Origin: Sphingobacteriales bacterium 39-19
Lineage (GTDB): Bacteria; Bacteroidota; Bacteroidia; Chitinophagales; Chitinophagaceae
NCBI GenBank assembly: GCA_001898465.1
Contig: MKTX01000007.1
Coordinates: 478,695 to 542,694 of the forward strand
Reading direction: 5' to 3'
DNA length: 64,000 nucleotides
The notes beneath the pieces were generated by a model. The model had not been told where the DNA came from, did not search any database, and saw only the letters and a list, made by a program, of their open reading frames with translations. The translations under genes and the position numbers were made by a program. Each line of letters begins with the position of its first letter. Within the stretch, counting starts at the first letter, position 1. Of the stretch, positions 19,201 through 26,600 are shown piece by piece.

Positions 19201-19299
19201 GCTTAGGTTTTTAAACCCGATGATGCCAAGTAAAGTAAATAGCCCGAATAATACGATAATTAGTGAGGGACGTTTTATGGATATTTGAGTAATGTTCAT
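16195..19299 (-). CDS. RND efflux transporter, inner-membrane permease (AcrB/HAE1 type)
   Basis: The 1034-residue product has the RND plan: a first helix, a large periplasmic porter domain, six helices, and the same again. LIIGILVDDATVVLENIQRH near residues 395-414 carries the paired aspartates of the proton relay in helix 4, and GLVTKNAILIVDYTNQ near residue 930 carries the conserved lysine of helix 10. It should pump hydrophobic drugs, dyes or fatty acids out together with the MFP and TolC proteins encoded upstream. Its last codons run into an AT-rich repeat. The four-helix-bundle gene sits between it and the MFP gene, which is unusual for this operon type. Confidence 0.95.
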   Translation of the reverse strand: MNITQISIKRPSLIIVLFGLFTLLGIIGFKNLSYELMPDFNQPVVVIKTLYPGAEPEEVESSVSKKIEDALSNLEGVDYMVTKSLPNASVIIANMKYGTNLDKTMQDAQRYIDNIRKDLPADVKNPEMSKVSPNDLPIMQISATSNLPAPDFYQKMKDDYLPQLQQIKGVAEITLLGGEEKEIQVKVDQEKLKLYGISLTQVSEAINRSGVDIPTGKVQTNDISNSVRLTGKFSDVEGIKNVQIGMPVPGSPVYVKDVATVTDGIKEITSVNRYNGKNGIGMLLKKQGDANAVDVSKAVHAKLQSIEKQNQSENVQFAIADDSTQNTIAAVNSVVFDLTLAVILVSLVMLLFLRSMRNSFIVLIAIPTSLVTAFAVMWMLGYTLNLMTLLAMSLIIGILVDDATVVLENIQRHLDMKKDKRTAALDGRMEIGFAAVSITLVDVVVFLPILFLQVFVADMLKQFSVVVITSTLTSLLVGFTLTPWLASRIGKAEDMKPTNLFNRFLLWFEEKLTDFINWYGRQLSWVLNHKLITVGAIVLLFVLTGVMMKAGIIGKELIATGDQGKFSLYLEYDKATALQQNNLTSHKIENFISAQPEVATLFSNVGGPSTGIGSLGVGAVNKTEFTIQLKDPKERAEESTEAYMIKLRSALQNQYPGIQFSMAALGLIPRSAPIEITLSGNTPDTVMQSANHLKDALEKIPGADNVQLSVQKGSPELLVIPDKDKMQRFGLTTGYVGLNLRTAFSGNDDATLTRNGTEYPVRIWLDNLDRKNRDNIEAMNIINPKGIPVQVSQFANVAQSNSPSLLERQDRQPAVTITANALGRPSGTVADDVLSYLQKHPLPDGISMAWGGDIKRQNESFGALASVLLISFILIYLIMVALYDSFIYPFVVLFSIPVAIIGAFLALNLSMNQLSLFSLLGLIMLMGLVTKNAILIVDYTNQLKEKGTHFKDALIEAGKTRMRPILMTTMAMVFGMLPIALAKGSASEWKNGLAWVIIGGLLSSLILTVYLVPVVYYLVDTIKLRIKNYERGRN

Positions 19300-19304
19300 C
19301 TTTC

Positions 19305-19334
19305 AATTACGAATTAAAAATTACGAATTACGAT
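19305..19334. repeat. AT-rich AATTACGAATTA repeat, copy 2
   Basis: Units of AATTACGAATTA lie between the RND start and the end of the four-helix-bundle gene, overlapping the latter's stop. They are the inverted form of the TAATTCGTAATT units on the other side of the gene. Confidence 0.75.
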
Positions 19335-19680
19335 TCTTTGTTGTGATTTGAATTTTGCCTAAGATTTTACAGATTTCCCCTGCATCTTTAAAAAGGCTTT
19401 CAAATTCTATGTCGTTGAGGTAGTCTGTTTTGTTTAAAAGTTTTAGCCAATAAATACTTTCTCTTGCTTCTTTATATGCTATACCAAGGCGATTTAGAAA
19501 CTCTTTGTCATACACACTGCCAATCGCTTCTTCCACATTAGCACCAATACTCGTTCCAGAGCGCAATAATTGTTTGGATAAAACAAATTCCTTCTTATCA
19601 GCAATTAAATATTTATATAGATTCACTACCCTGATTGCGAATGCAAATGATTTATCCTGAACGATGTTATTATTTTTCAT
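19321..19680 (-). CDS. Four-helix-bundle protein (23S rRNA intervening-sequence type)
   Basis: The 119-residue product matches the small four-helix-bundle family first seen in 23S rRNA intervening sequences: FAIRVVNLYKYL, SKQLLRSGTSIGANVEEA and AYKEARESIYWLKLL are the conserved helices. The function is unknown. It interrupts an otherwise standard efflux operon and is bracketed by AT-rich repeats, copies 2 and 3. This suggests it arrived together with those repeats as a small mobile or self-spreading unit. No transposase is nearby. Confidence 0.88.
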   Translation of the reverse strand: MKNNNIVQDKSFAFAIRVVNLYKYLIADKKEFVLSKQLLRSGTSIGANVEEAIGSVYDKEFLNRLGIAYKEARESIYWLKLLNKTDYLNDIEFESLFKDAGEICKILGKIQITTKNRNS

Positions 19681-19692
19681 GATTATGTTTTT

Positions 19693-19752
19693 ATAATTCG
19701 TAATTCCAAATTTTTAATTGATCCGTAATTCGTAATTTTTAATTCGTAATTG
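19693..19752. repeat. AT-rich TAATTCGTAATT repeat, copy 3
   Basis: This stretch fills the gap between the four-helix-bundle start and the MFP stop, and supplies the last codons of the MFP gene. Confidence 0.75.
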
Positions 19753-20791
19753 AAACAAAGGCTCCATCATATAAATTAATAAACCCACCTGTAACAATAA
19801 TATCTCCTGCCTTTACTCCATCTTTAATAACGATATCATTAGCCAGGCGCTGTGAAATGGAAATACTTTGAAGGATGGCTTTATTATTTTTAACCAGGTA
19901 CACTTTGGGCTCTATATCGGAACCCACAATGGCAGAGGCAGGAATTACCAGGCCATCATTCGTATGCGTTCCTGTAACCAATACTTTCCCAAACATGCCC
20001 GATTTTATTTTCAGGTCAGGAGAATTATTTATTAAGAACTGAACCGGAAAGCTATTGGCCTGATTTCCTTTACTCCCAATGAGTATGGCTTTACCGGCAA
20101 AATCCAGGTCACTATAAGCATCGGCGGTTACAGGATAATTTTGGCTTAGAGTAAATAAATGAAGATCATTTTCAGGTACACTAACGGTAAAGCGTAAACG
20201 GGAAATATCTGTTACCTGAAGCAAGGGCATGCCTGGCGCTGCGAAGGCGCCCACTTCCGCAAACTTCATAGTTACAATTCCTGAAAATGGCGCCGTTACC
20301 TTTGTTTTGGAAATTTGTTCCAGGATATTATTACGCTGCACTTTTGCCGATTTTAAGCCCAGTTGCGCTTTCTCTAATTGCACACCTTGTATGGCATCGG
20401 CATGGGTTAAAATGGTATATCGTTTTACATCAGTTTCCAGCCCTTCTATTTGTATAGATACTGACTGAAGTTGTAATTTCAATAAAGCATCATCTATTTT
20501 TATCAAAGGCTGGCCTTTTCGCACATAGCTGCCCAGGTCCACAAAAATAGATTCAATTTTTCCCTGCGTTTCAGCGCCTAATTTAACTTCCTTTTCCGGT
20601 TCAAATGAGCCTGTAAAATATTGTTTCGCATCAACTGGCTGAAGCTTCAAAGTATCGGCCTGTACGTTTACCGGCAATTCTTTGTTATAATGATAAATCT
20701 TACTTTGAGCAGTTTCTTTGTTCCTTTTCAAAAGGAAAACAACAACAGCTAAAATGGCTAGTGTGACAAGTATGTAAACGATCTTTTTCAT
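19739..20791 (-). CDS. RND efflux periplasmic adaptor (membrane fusion protein)
   Basis: The 350-residue product has an N-terminal signal anchor (KKIVYILVTLAILAVVVFLL), then a barrel-sandwich hybrid fold: LGAETQGKIESIFVDLGSYVRKGQPLIKID is the first lipoyl half and VTAPFSGIVTMKFAEVGAFAAPG the second, with a helical hairpin between them. The C-terminal beta-barrel and membrane-proximal parts end with VTGGFINLYDGAFV. It bridges the inner-membrane RND pump and the TolC-like channel. It is transcribed with both and ends in the AT-rich repeat. Confidence 0.93.
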   Translation of the reverse strand: MKKIVYILVTLAILAVVVFLLKRNKETAQSKIYHYNKELPVNVQADTLKLQPVDAKQYFTGSFEPEKEVKLGAETQGKIESIFVDLGSYVRKGQPLIKIDDALLKLQLQSVSIQIEGLETDVKRYTILTHADAIQGVQLEKAQLGLKSAKVQRNNILEQISKTKVTAPFSGIVTMKFAEVGAFAAPGMPLLQVTDISRLRFTVSVPENDLHLFTLSQNYPVTADAYSDLDFAGKAILIGSKGNQANSFPVQFLINNSPDLKIKSGMFGKVLVTGTHTNDGLVIPASAIVGSDIEPKVYLVKNNKAILQSISISQRLANDIVIKDGVKAGDIIVTGGFINLYDGAFVSITN

Positions 20792-20801
20792 TTGTTTTAC
20801 T

Positions 20802-20836
20802 TTAATTCGTAATTTTTAATTCTTAATTCCTAATTG
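20802..20836. repeat. AT-rich TAATTCGTAATT/TTCTTAATT repeat, copy 4
   Basis: The fourth copy lies between the MFP start and the TolC stop, and the TolC stop codon is again inside it. All three structural genes of this efflux operon thus end in the same repeat family. Confidence 0.75.
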
Positions 20837-22144
20837 CCCTGAAACCTTCTTCAGCTCCAAATCTGCTTTTAAATAATCCACTACAGCAGATATATAACTT
20901 TGTTGTACTTCCCGTAAGGCATTATCTGCCATAAGTACATCATTCAAAGAAGCCACACCTTCTTTTTGTTGTATGATGGTTTGGTCATAAATTAATTTTG
21001 CCTGTTGTATCTGCTTCCCTGTTAATACTATTGATTTTTGCGATGTCAATTTTTGATTGAATGCATTTTCAATTTGCATGGTATTTTGTTCTGTTACCAG
21101 GGCTTGTTGTAGTTCATTATTTTGAATTTCTAATTTTTTTTGTGCTTGTTTTTTTCGTGAGCTATTTCCATCAAAAAGAGTATAGTTGAATTGAATACCA
21201 GCAAAACCAATCGGGTGAAATTTTAAAAAATCATTTGGCTTTTTATCATAGCCAAAACCATTTAAACCATAAGTTCCGAATAGGGCAATTGTGGGTAAGT
21301 GTGATTTTTTTAATGTATTCAACTCGTTTTTCAGCAACCGGTTTTGTGTAGCTGCAATTTGAAAATCAAGCGTTGGTACCGTGGTATATGTTCCGGTAGT
21401 TTTGTAATTCATGTCATTTGAAATTTCCATTTTCCTATCTGCTGAAATGCCCATTGAAAATTTAAGCGCCCGCATTACTTGTTCCAGGTTGCTTTCTGCG
21501 ATGCTTTTTTGTGTAATTAACTGGTCAGCCTGGAGCGACACTTTATTTACATCTGTTCCTTTAGCCATTAACTGTTCTTTTAGTAATTGCATGTTCCGCA
21601 ACAGGCGGTTTGCATTTACCAGGTTACTGTCTATAAATAATATCTGTTGTTTTAGTATCTGGGCATTGTAATACAGGTTCGAAATTTCAAAATAAATTTG
21701 CTCTGCGGATTTTTCAAATTGCAGGCGGGTTAATTCAGTCGCAATTTCTGCAGATTGAATAACTGCTTTCATTTGCGGGTTATACAAAGGGTAAGAAAGT
21801 TGCAAATTGGTATTGATATTATGCGGCACACCAAACTGGGTTTCTTTATAAATACCCGCCGGGCCACCAAATACACTCATGGGCATCAACTGGTAGGGCA
21901 GGTTGGTGAAGTATTTATAATCAGCATTTACATTCACTTTAGGTAGCAGGCTGGCTTTTGCTTCTTCCTGCTTTTGATTTCCTATTGCTATATTATTTCT
22001 TTTTACCTGCAGGTTTTTATTATATGCCTGTGCGGTATCAATACATTGTTCCAATGACCAAACCTGGGCCTGTATAGGGAGTGTAAACCACCCAACAGAA
22101 AGGACCATTAGAAACATTCTTAGTTTGTAAGTATTAACTAACAT
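20816..22144 (-). CDS. TolC-family outer-membrane efflux channel
   Basis: The start at 22142-22144 is preferred because it avoids overlap with the TetR gene and opens with a signal peptide (FLMVLSVGWFTLPIQAQ). The mature protein has the two-fold repeated helical layout of outer-membrane factors, with QCIDTAQAYNKNLQVKRNNI near the N-terminus and EGVASLNDVLMADNALREVQ near the C-terminus. It forms the exit duct of the tripartite pump encoded by the two following structural genes. The operon order is regulator, channel, adaptor, pump. Confidence 0.92.
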   Translation of the reverse strand: MLVNTYKLRMFLMVLSVGWFTLPIQAQVWSLEQCIDTAQAYNKNLQVKRNNIAIGNQKQEEAKASLLPKVNVNADYKYFTNLPYQLMPMSVFGGPAGIYKETQFGVPHNINTNLQLSYPLYNPQMKAVIQSAEIATELTRLQFEKSAEQIYFEISNLYYNAQILKQQILFIDSNLVNANRLLRNMQLLKEQLMAKGTDVNKVSLQADQLITQKSIAESNLEQVMRALKFSMGISADRKMEISNDMNYKTTGTYTTVPTLDFQIAATQNRLLKNELNTLKKSHLPTIALFGTYGLNGFGYDKKPNDFLKFHPIGFAGIQFNYTLFDGNSSRKKQAQKKLEIQNNELQQALVTEQNTMQIENAFNQKLTSQKSIVLTGKQIQQAKLIYDQTIIQQKEGVASLNDVLMADNALREVQQSYISAVVDYLKADLELKKVSGQLGIKN

Positions 22145-22172
22145 AATGAAACAAATTTTTTTACCTTTTGAA

Positions 22173-22790
22173 TTATTTTTTCTCAATCATTTTCAATACG
22201 CCATTGAGTACCTTGTTACCTTCTTTTATTAAATCTGATTTACGTCCAAATACTTTCCATTTCATCACCGTCATGCGCATACTACCCATAATGATCGTAG
22301 TAAGGGTAGCAGAGCCTGAAAAAGTGGTAAAGGTTCCTTCCTGCTGGCCTTTTTTTACAATCATTTCAATTTGGTTTTGCATTATTTCCATCATGGCCGA
22401 TACTTTTTTCATGAGTTCTTTATTAAACTGGAAAATTCCCTCTGAGAAAATTACACTTACAATGGATGGTTTTGATGCAAAGGTTTTTAGCTGGGATGTA
22501 AAAATGTCTATCAGTAATCCGGGTGCCGATTTTCCCTCTTGCTGCATGATGGCGGCTACTCTGTCTTTCATTTCTAACATAAAATAATCTAAAAGGCCAA
22601 GCAGTATTTCGCTTTTACTTTTAAAATGCCGGTACAATGCTGCTTCTGAAAGATTAATTTCCGCAGCAAGATTTTTAATGGTGAGTTCCTGAATGCCATC
22701 CCTGTCAATAATTTGTGATGCCAATTCTAAGATTTCAACCTGCCTGCCTGTAAATTTATTTCCTGCCATCGGGTTATTTTGTTTATACAT
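22173..22790 (-). CDS. TetR-family regulator of the efflux operon
   Basis: The 205-residue product has the N-terminal TetR helix-turn-helix (RQVEILELASQIIDRDGIQELTIKNLAAEINLSEAALYRHF in two consecutive parts, residues about 13-55), with YRHFKSKSEILLGLL as the usual closing stretch. The C-terminal ligand domain is diverse. A second Met seven codons in is also a possible start; the first is one base away from the Dps stop, suggesting coupling. It probably represses the operon; a matching palindrome overlaps the promoter at 23703-23730. Confidence 0.88.
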   Translation of the reverse strand: MYKQNNPMAGNKFTGRQVEILELASQIIDRDGIQELTIKNLAAEINLSEAALYRHFKSKSEILLGLLDYFMLEMKDRVAAIMQQEGKSAPGLLIDIFTSQLKTFASKPSIVSVIFSEGIFQFNKELMKKVSAMMEIMQNQIEMIVKKGQQEGTFTTFSGSATLTTIIMGSMRMTVMKWKVFGRKSDLIKEGNKVLNGVLKMIEKK

Positions 22791-22791
22791 T

Positions 22792-23259
22792 TTAAAATGA
22801 AGTATATATCCCTACTTCTTTTTCCTGGAAACTGATATAATCACTCATTATAAATGTGGTTCCTTTATCTTTTGCATCATTCACAAGAGAAGGGATGAGT
22901 TCCTGCTTAAGGATAATCATTTTATAAGCTTTCGGGATATGCGCTACTGCTTGTATGCCATCAGCAACTTTTTTAATTTCTTTTCTTGACGATAAATTGG
23001 CATCCTGGGAATCATTGTGTTCCGGTGTAAATCCCAAAGTTAAAATCCATTCTGCTATCTCGTCACTTTTTAAAACCAAGACGTTGTATAATTCTTCAAA
23101 TTTTACATGCCCTGCAAAGGATTTATCGACATTCATATTCCAGTGAGAACCTTTAGTATCTTGGTAATAATCTGAATAATGAGCCAATTGTTTATTTAAT
23201 TCTTCTGCAAACAACTTTGCATTGTATTGTGGCAGCCCGATGCTATTTATTTGTATCAT
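22792..23259 (-). CDS. dps: Dps/ferritin-like DNA-protection protein
   Basis: The 155-residue product is a ferritin-like four-helix protein of the Dps type. The ferroxidase-site pattern at the dimer interface can be read as SHWNMN, GHVKFEELY and KSDEIAEW (His, His, Glu, Asp, Glu). Dps proteins store iron and shield DNA from peroxide in the cytoplasm. The gene lies between a small membrane protein and the TetR gene, within one base of the latter, so it is part of the efflux operon. That is unusual and points to a shared oxidative or toxic-stress signal. Confidence 0.85.
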   Translation of the reverse strand: MIQINSIGLPQYNAKLFAEELNKQLAHYSDYYQDTKGSHWNMNVDKSFAGHVKFEELYNVLVLKSDEIAEWILTLGFTPEHNDSQDANLSSRKEIKKVADGIQAVAHIPKAYKMIILKQELIPSLVNDAKDKGTTFIMSDYISFQEKEVGIYTSF

Positions 23260-23271
23260 GAATCTTTCTGT

Positions 23272-23688
23272 TTAATTAGTTACCGGTATATTTTTCATTT
23301 TAAAAAAAGAAATACCCAGCCAGGTAACAGAAACCGTCATCGCCAGGGCGCCTATTAATACCAGCACCGGCGGGAGGCCCAGGTACACTTCTGCTAAAAT
23401 CCCTATGGGCATTAAGAGGCCTGCTAATGCAAGCCAGGAGATGATTTTTACTTGCGGTAGTTTGTTCCTGAAATGGAGCAGCAGGTAGCCAATAAGGATA
23501 TTTAAAAAAGCAAATAAATTGCCGTGCACATGGGCCAGCCTGGCTTCAAAATGTTTGCCGGATCCATAAGATTGAATCCATTCATCCTTACCCGCTGCAA
23601 AGTCACGGAGGTAGATTAATAAAAACCCATAAGCCATAAAAAGCCCCATGATGATGAAGCCGGTTGCGATATTTTTTTTGCCTTCCAT
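23272..23688 (-). CDS. Small four-helix membrane protein, first gene of the efflux operon
   Basis: The 138-residue product has four hydrophobic segments, with a conserved-looking HFEARLAHVHGNLFAFLN between the first and second. The histidine-rich loop is reminiscent of heme-binding membrane proteins, but I do not recognise the family. It is the first gene after the TetR-type operator and precedes Dps by 12 bases, so it is probably co-expressed with Dps and the efflux pump. Confidence 0.7.
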   Translation of the reverse strand: MEGKKNIATGFIIMGLFMAYGFLLIYLRDFAAGKDEWIQSYGSGKHFEARLAHVHGNLFAFLNILIGYLLLHFRNKLPQVKIISWLALAGLLMPIGILAEVYLGLPPVLVLIGALAMTVSVTWLGISFFKMKNIPVTN

Positions 23689-23702
23689 TTGATTTGTGTT
23701 TA

Positions 23703-23730
23703 AGTAAGTGAGTATTTACTAACAAAGATA
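23703..23730 (-). promoter_or_regulatory. Promoter -7 box and TetR-type operator of the efflux operon
   Basis: On the minus strand a TATCTTTG box (23723-23730) fits TAnnTTTG. Immediately downstream lies the inverted repeat AGTAA-N8-TTACT (23703-23720), where a bound TetR protein would block transcription start. No TTTG -33 box is seen. Confidence 0.6.
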
Positions 23731-23820
23731 AGCGTTTTTTTTTATTTACCTAATTCATTCCCGGGATTACTGAAATTATAGGGTATATGTTAAGGAAGTC
23801 TTTTATATAACGGAAATAAA

Positions 23821-23850
23821 AAATGCCACATTGGGAATGTGGCATTTTTT
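23821..23850. terminator. Bidirectional terminator upstream of the efflux operon
   Basis: AAATGCCACATT and AATGTGGCATTT form a perfect 12-bp stem around GGG, with A and T runs on the two sides. It serves the DUF2911 gene on the minus strand. Confidence 0.85.
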
Positions 23851-23866
23851 CCAAAACTGGTTGCTG

Positions 23867-24694
23867 TTACTTTAATTTACTCTGTAATTCTTCGTTCATT
23901 TTAATATAATCGTCATTTTGATCTTCTTTTGCTAATTCCAATGATTTTTTTGAGCTGGCCATGGCTGCTGTTTTGTTGCCCATAGCGTGTTCAATTTTCG
24001 CTTTATATAACCAGATCCAATAAGCTTTTGGATTTTGTTGTGTTGCTTCTGTTACATAATCTAAAGCTTTCTTGTCGTTTTTTTCATATTCATGATAAAA
24101 CTGGGCGGCCTGCCAATAGGGTTTTTTATCGGTTTGCAAGGCTGCTTCTATCTGGCTTCGGATGCGGTCATTTATTTGTGCTGCGATGGGCAATCTAACC
24201 ATTGTGTTTTCCCAGCTAAGTTGCAGTTCGCAGGAAGAAGGGGTGATATTCGTAAATTGGATTGTAAAATTTTCAACGGTTGGTTTTATTTTTTTTGATT
24301 CTACGGTAAAGCGGGCCACATCCAATGAATCGGTGTAACCGCTGGCGCCCCAGTTTGTAAGACCTTTATTTAAAATAATATCCCAGCTTTCTTCATGCGG
24401 AATTGTATAAATCACATAAGAACCGCTGTCTATTTTTTTCCCTTTTATCATTACATCATCATGAAACCTGATGAGTGTTGCGGCATTGGCCCCGGTACGC
24501 CAGAGTTTATTATAAGGTACCAAATCTCCTATTACTTTACGGCCACGGGTAGCGGGGCGGCTGTAAGTAACTTCTATTGAACTTAACCCAAAGTCCTGTT
24601 TAAGCGTTTGGGTAGGTGAGGGAGCCGGCATTTTTACCTGTGCCCAGCCGGCAGTTGCGAAACATACAGCCGACATTAAAAATAATCTTTTCAT
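23867..24694 (-). CDS. DUF2911 family secreted protein with C-terminal helical repeat
   Basis: The 275-residue product begins with a signal peptide (KRLFLMSAVCFATAGWAQ). The next 150 residues match DUF2911: VTYSRPATRGRKVIGDLVPY, WRTGANAATLIRF and SGSYVIYTIP are characteristic. The rest looks like two TPR-type helix pairs (ALDYVTEATQQNPKAYWIWL and KTAAMASSKKSLELA). These proteins are common in Bacteroidota and their role is unknown; a periplasmic location is expected. It lies 19 bases downstream of the SAM hydroxide adenosyltransferase-like gene. Confidence 0.85.
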   Translation of the reverse strand: MKRLFLMSAVCFATAGWAQVKMPAPSPTQTLKQDFGLSSIEVTYSRPATRGRKVIGDLVPYNKLWRTGANAATLIRFHDDVMIKGKKIDSGSYVIYTIPHEESWDIILNKGLTNWGASGYTDSLDVARFTVESKKIKPTVENFTIQFTNITPSSCELQLSWENTMVRLPIAAQINDRIRSQIEAALQTDKKPYWQAAQFYHEYEKNDKKALDYVTEATQQNPKAYWIWLYKAKIEHAMGNKTAAMASSKKSLELAKEDQNDDYIKMNEELQSKLK

Positions 24695-24713
24695 GATTTA
24701 ATTTTTGGTTGGT

Positions 24714-25547
24714 TTATTGAAAATGAATTTTTACAGTTTGATATACCATTTTATTATTGTTCACCAGTATTTGCATGGTTTCCTGTTGTCTTTCAGAATA
24801 GCGTTGCAAGCCAAATAAACTGGCGGCATTTCCTTTATTAATGGCAATTTCCAAATAGCCTGCTGAGTTAAATAAGGCTAGTTTTTCACCATCGGCAACA
24901 TCTGCATAAGTCTCGCTGATTTTATCTATCACTTCATCTCTTTTAAAAACAATACTAAAACTTCTGCCTTTTCTTTGTTGTTCAAAATCTTCTTTGGTAA
25001 TATTGACAGTAACATTTTCAAAGTTATCGATAAAAATAATTTGTCCCTCTATCCAATTATTACCAAGCAGGGGGCGTAATGAATTTTTTACCACAATCGA
25101 AACATTTGGGTCTCCAACTTCGGATAAGCCGGCGCCCTGTAAAATTTTATTCATTGCCTGCGAAAATACCTGTACACAATACAATGCATTTTTTTGTTGT
25201 GTTTTGCCTAAAGAAAGTGAAACCACCTGGGCAGGCAATTCTTCGAGTACCATCGTTAAAAAACCATTATCGGGGCAACAAAAATACCTGCCATCATGTT
25301 TGGCGAGTAAAAGGTGTTCGGGTTTTTCGTCAAAGAGATTAATTAAAATCAAATGAAAACTGCCTTCGGGAAAATATTTAATTGAATTTTTACAGATATA
25401 GGCCGCCTGCGGGTAATTAAAGGGGGAAAGATTATGGGTAAGATCAACAATATTTAAATTGGGATTGCTTTGTAGTAATTGGCCTTTTGCTGCACCGGAA
25501 ATAAAATCCTGCAGCCCGGTATCGCTTGAAAAGGTAACAATCGTCAT
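24714..25547 (-). CDS. S-adenosyl-L-methionine hydrolase (adenosine-forming), DUF62 family
   Basis: The 277-residue product starts VTFSSDTGLQDF, where the DxG-like aspartate binds the ribose of SAM, and continues with VDLTHNLSPFN, CPDNGFLT and GQIIFIDNFENVTVNI. These are the usual landmarks of the SAM hydroxide adenosyltransferase / DUF62 family related to chlorinase and fluorinase. It splits SAM into adenosine and methionine using an activated water. It lies 24 bases downstream of the SDR gene on the same strand. Confidence 0.88.
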   Translation of the reverse strand: MTIVTFSSDTGLQDFISGAAKGQLLQSNPNLNIVDLTHNLSPFNYPQAAYICKNSIKYFPEGSFHLILINLFDEKPEHLLLAKHDGRYFCCPDNGFLTMVLEELPAQVVSLSLGKTQQKNALYCVQVFSQAMNKILQGAGLSEVGDPNVSIVVKNSLRPLLGNNWIEGQIIFIDNFENVTVNITKEDFEQQRKGRSFSIVFKRDEVIDKISETYADVADGEKLALFNSAGYLEIAINKGNAASLFGLQRYSERQQETMQILVNNNKMVYQTVKIHFQ

Positions 25548-25571
25548 TATAATTTTTTATTTTAAATCAAT

Positions 25572-26381
25572 TTATCGGATTAGTTTCCCGTTTTTAAAAA
25601 AGAACTTTTTAGTGAGTTTATCCGTCCAGGAAGGAAAAAATTTATTTAAGAATACAGTTTGCTTTCCTTTGAATGTGAGCACTAAGGTTCTCTTGTTGGC
25701 TTCTATGGCATTTACAATATGGCCGGCACATTCTTCGGCGCTCATTAAAGAAGATTCATTCAGCGGGCTTTCGCCCTGTGCTTCTCCCTTGTTATTAAGT
25801 GCTGCATTTCGGATATTACTCCTGGTAAAGCCCGGGCAAACCCACATCACATTGACTCCTTCATCTAATAATTCAGTACGGAGGGCTTCCAGCCATCCAT
25901 TCAGTGCAAACTTACTGGCGCTATAGCCGCTTCGGCCGGGCAAACCCCGATAACCTGCAATAGAAGAAATACCAACAATAGTTCCCTTTCTTTCTATGAT
26001 AGAGGCTAGTGCCAGTTTAGTACAGTATAATGCGCCAAAATAGTTTACATCCATGAGTTTGCGGAATACATCTATTTCGGCATCTTTCAACAAAGAGCGC
26101 ATAGAAATACCGGCATTATTGATTAAAATATCGATACCGCCAAACTGTTTGATGGTGGAATTTATGAATAAGCTGCAATCATTAAAATTACTTACATCTG
26201 CCACAATGCAATGAAGCGGCTGGTCGCTATGCCTTACCTGGAGGTCGTATAATTTATCCTGGTTACGGGCACAAGTAGCTACTTTGGCGCCCATGGGCAG
26301 AAGTTGTTCAATCAATGCCCTGCCAATACCTTCGCTGCCTCCGGTAATGGCAATTACTTTATTTTTAAAAAATTCACTCAT
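25572..26381 (-). CDS. Short-chain dehydrogenase/reductase
   Basis: The 269-residue product has the classical SDR layout: AITGGSEGIGRALIEQL (glycine-rich cofactor loop), NNAGISMRS, SSIAG with the catalytic serine, YSASKFAL with catalytic tyrosine and lysine, and PGFTRSNI. The lack of an acidic residue after the second strand and the presence of CARNQDKL suggest NADP(H). The substrate is unknown. It begins a three-gene run with the SAM hydrolase and DUF2911 genes. Confidence 0.92.
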   Translation of the reverse strand: MSEFFKNKVIAITGGSEGIGRALIEQLLPMGAKVATCARNQDKLYDLQVRHSDQPLHCIVADVSNFNDCSLFINSTIKQFGGIDILINNAGISMRSLLKDAEIDVFRKLMDVNYFGALYCTKLALASIIERKGTIVGISSIAGYRGLPGRSGYSASKFALNGWLEALRTELLDEGVNVMWVCPGFTRSNIRNAALNNKGEAQGESPLNESSLMSAEECAGHIVNAIEANKRTLVLTFKGKQTVFLNKFFPSWTDKLTKKFFFKNGKLIR

Positions 26382-26479
26382 GATGGTATCATTAAAACAA
26401 AAATAGGGCAGTTCGTCGGGTGTACCATAAAGAAAACCTGCTTTTATTGAATAAAAAAAAATAAACTGGCTGAAAAACT

Positions 26480-26510
26480 TTTGACAACAATCCTTTTTCC
26501 CTTATTTTTG
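26480..26510 (+). promoter_or_regulatory. Promoter of tRNA-Lys
   Basis: TTTG (26480-26483), 19 bases, TATTTTTG (26503-26510): an exact match to the Bacteroidota housekeeping consensus, with the tRNA starting 18 bases after the -7 box. Confidence 0.85.
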
Positions 26511-26527
26511 CACTCCTTAAAAAAAAT

Positions 26528-26600
26528 GATTCCGTAGCTCAGTTGGTAGAGCAATACACTTTTAATGTATGGGCCCTGGGTTCGAGTCCCAGCGGGATCA
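26528..26600 (+). tRNA. tRNA-Lys (anticodon TTT), prophage insertion site
   Basis: The 73-base gene folds into a standard cloverleaf: a 7-bp acceptor stem (GATTCCG with CGGGATC, one G-T pair), a GCTC D-stem with AGTTGGTAGA loop, an anticodon loop CTTTTAA with TTT at the centre, and a T-arm with TTCGAGT loop. The discriminator base is A and CCA is not encoded. On the opposite strand it codes for the last 20 residues of the serine recombinase. Confidence 0.96.

Noticed and set aside
24994..25356. Open frame antisense to the SAM hydrolase gene
   Set aside because: A shadow frame; the other strand is a clear conserved gene.
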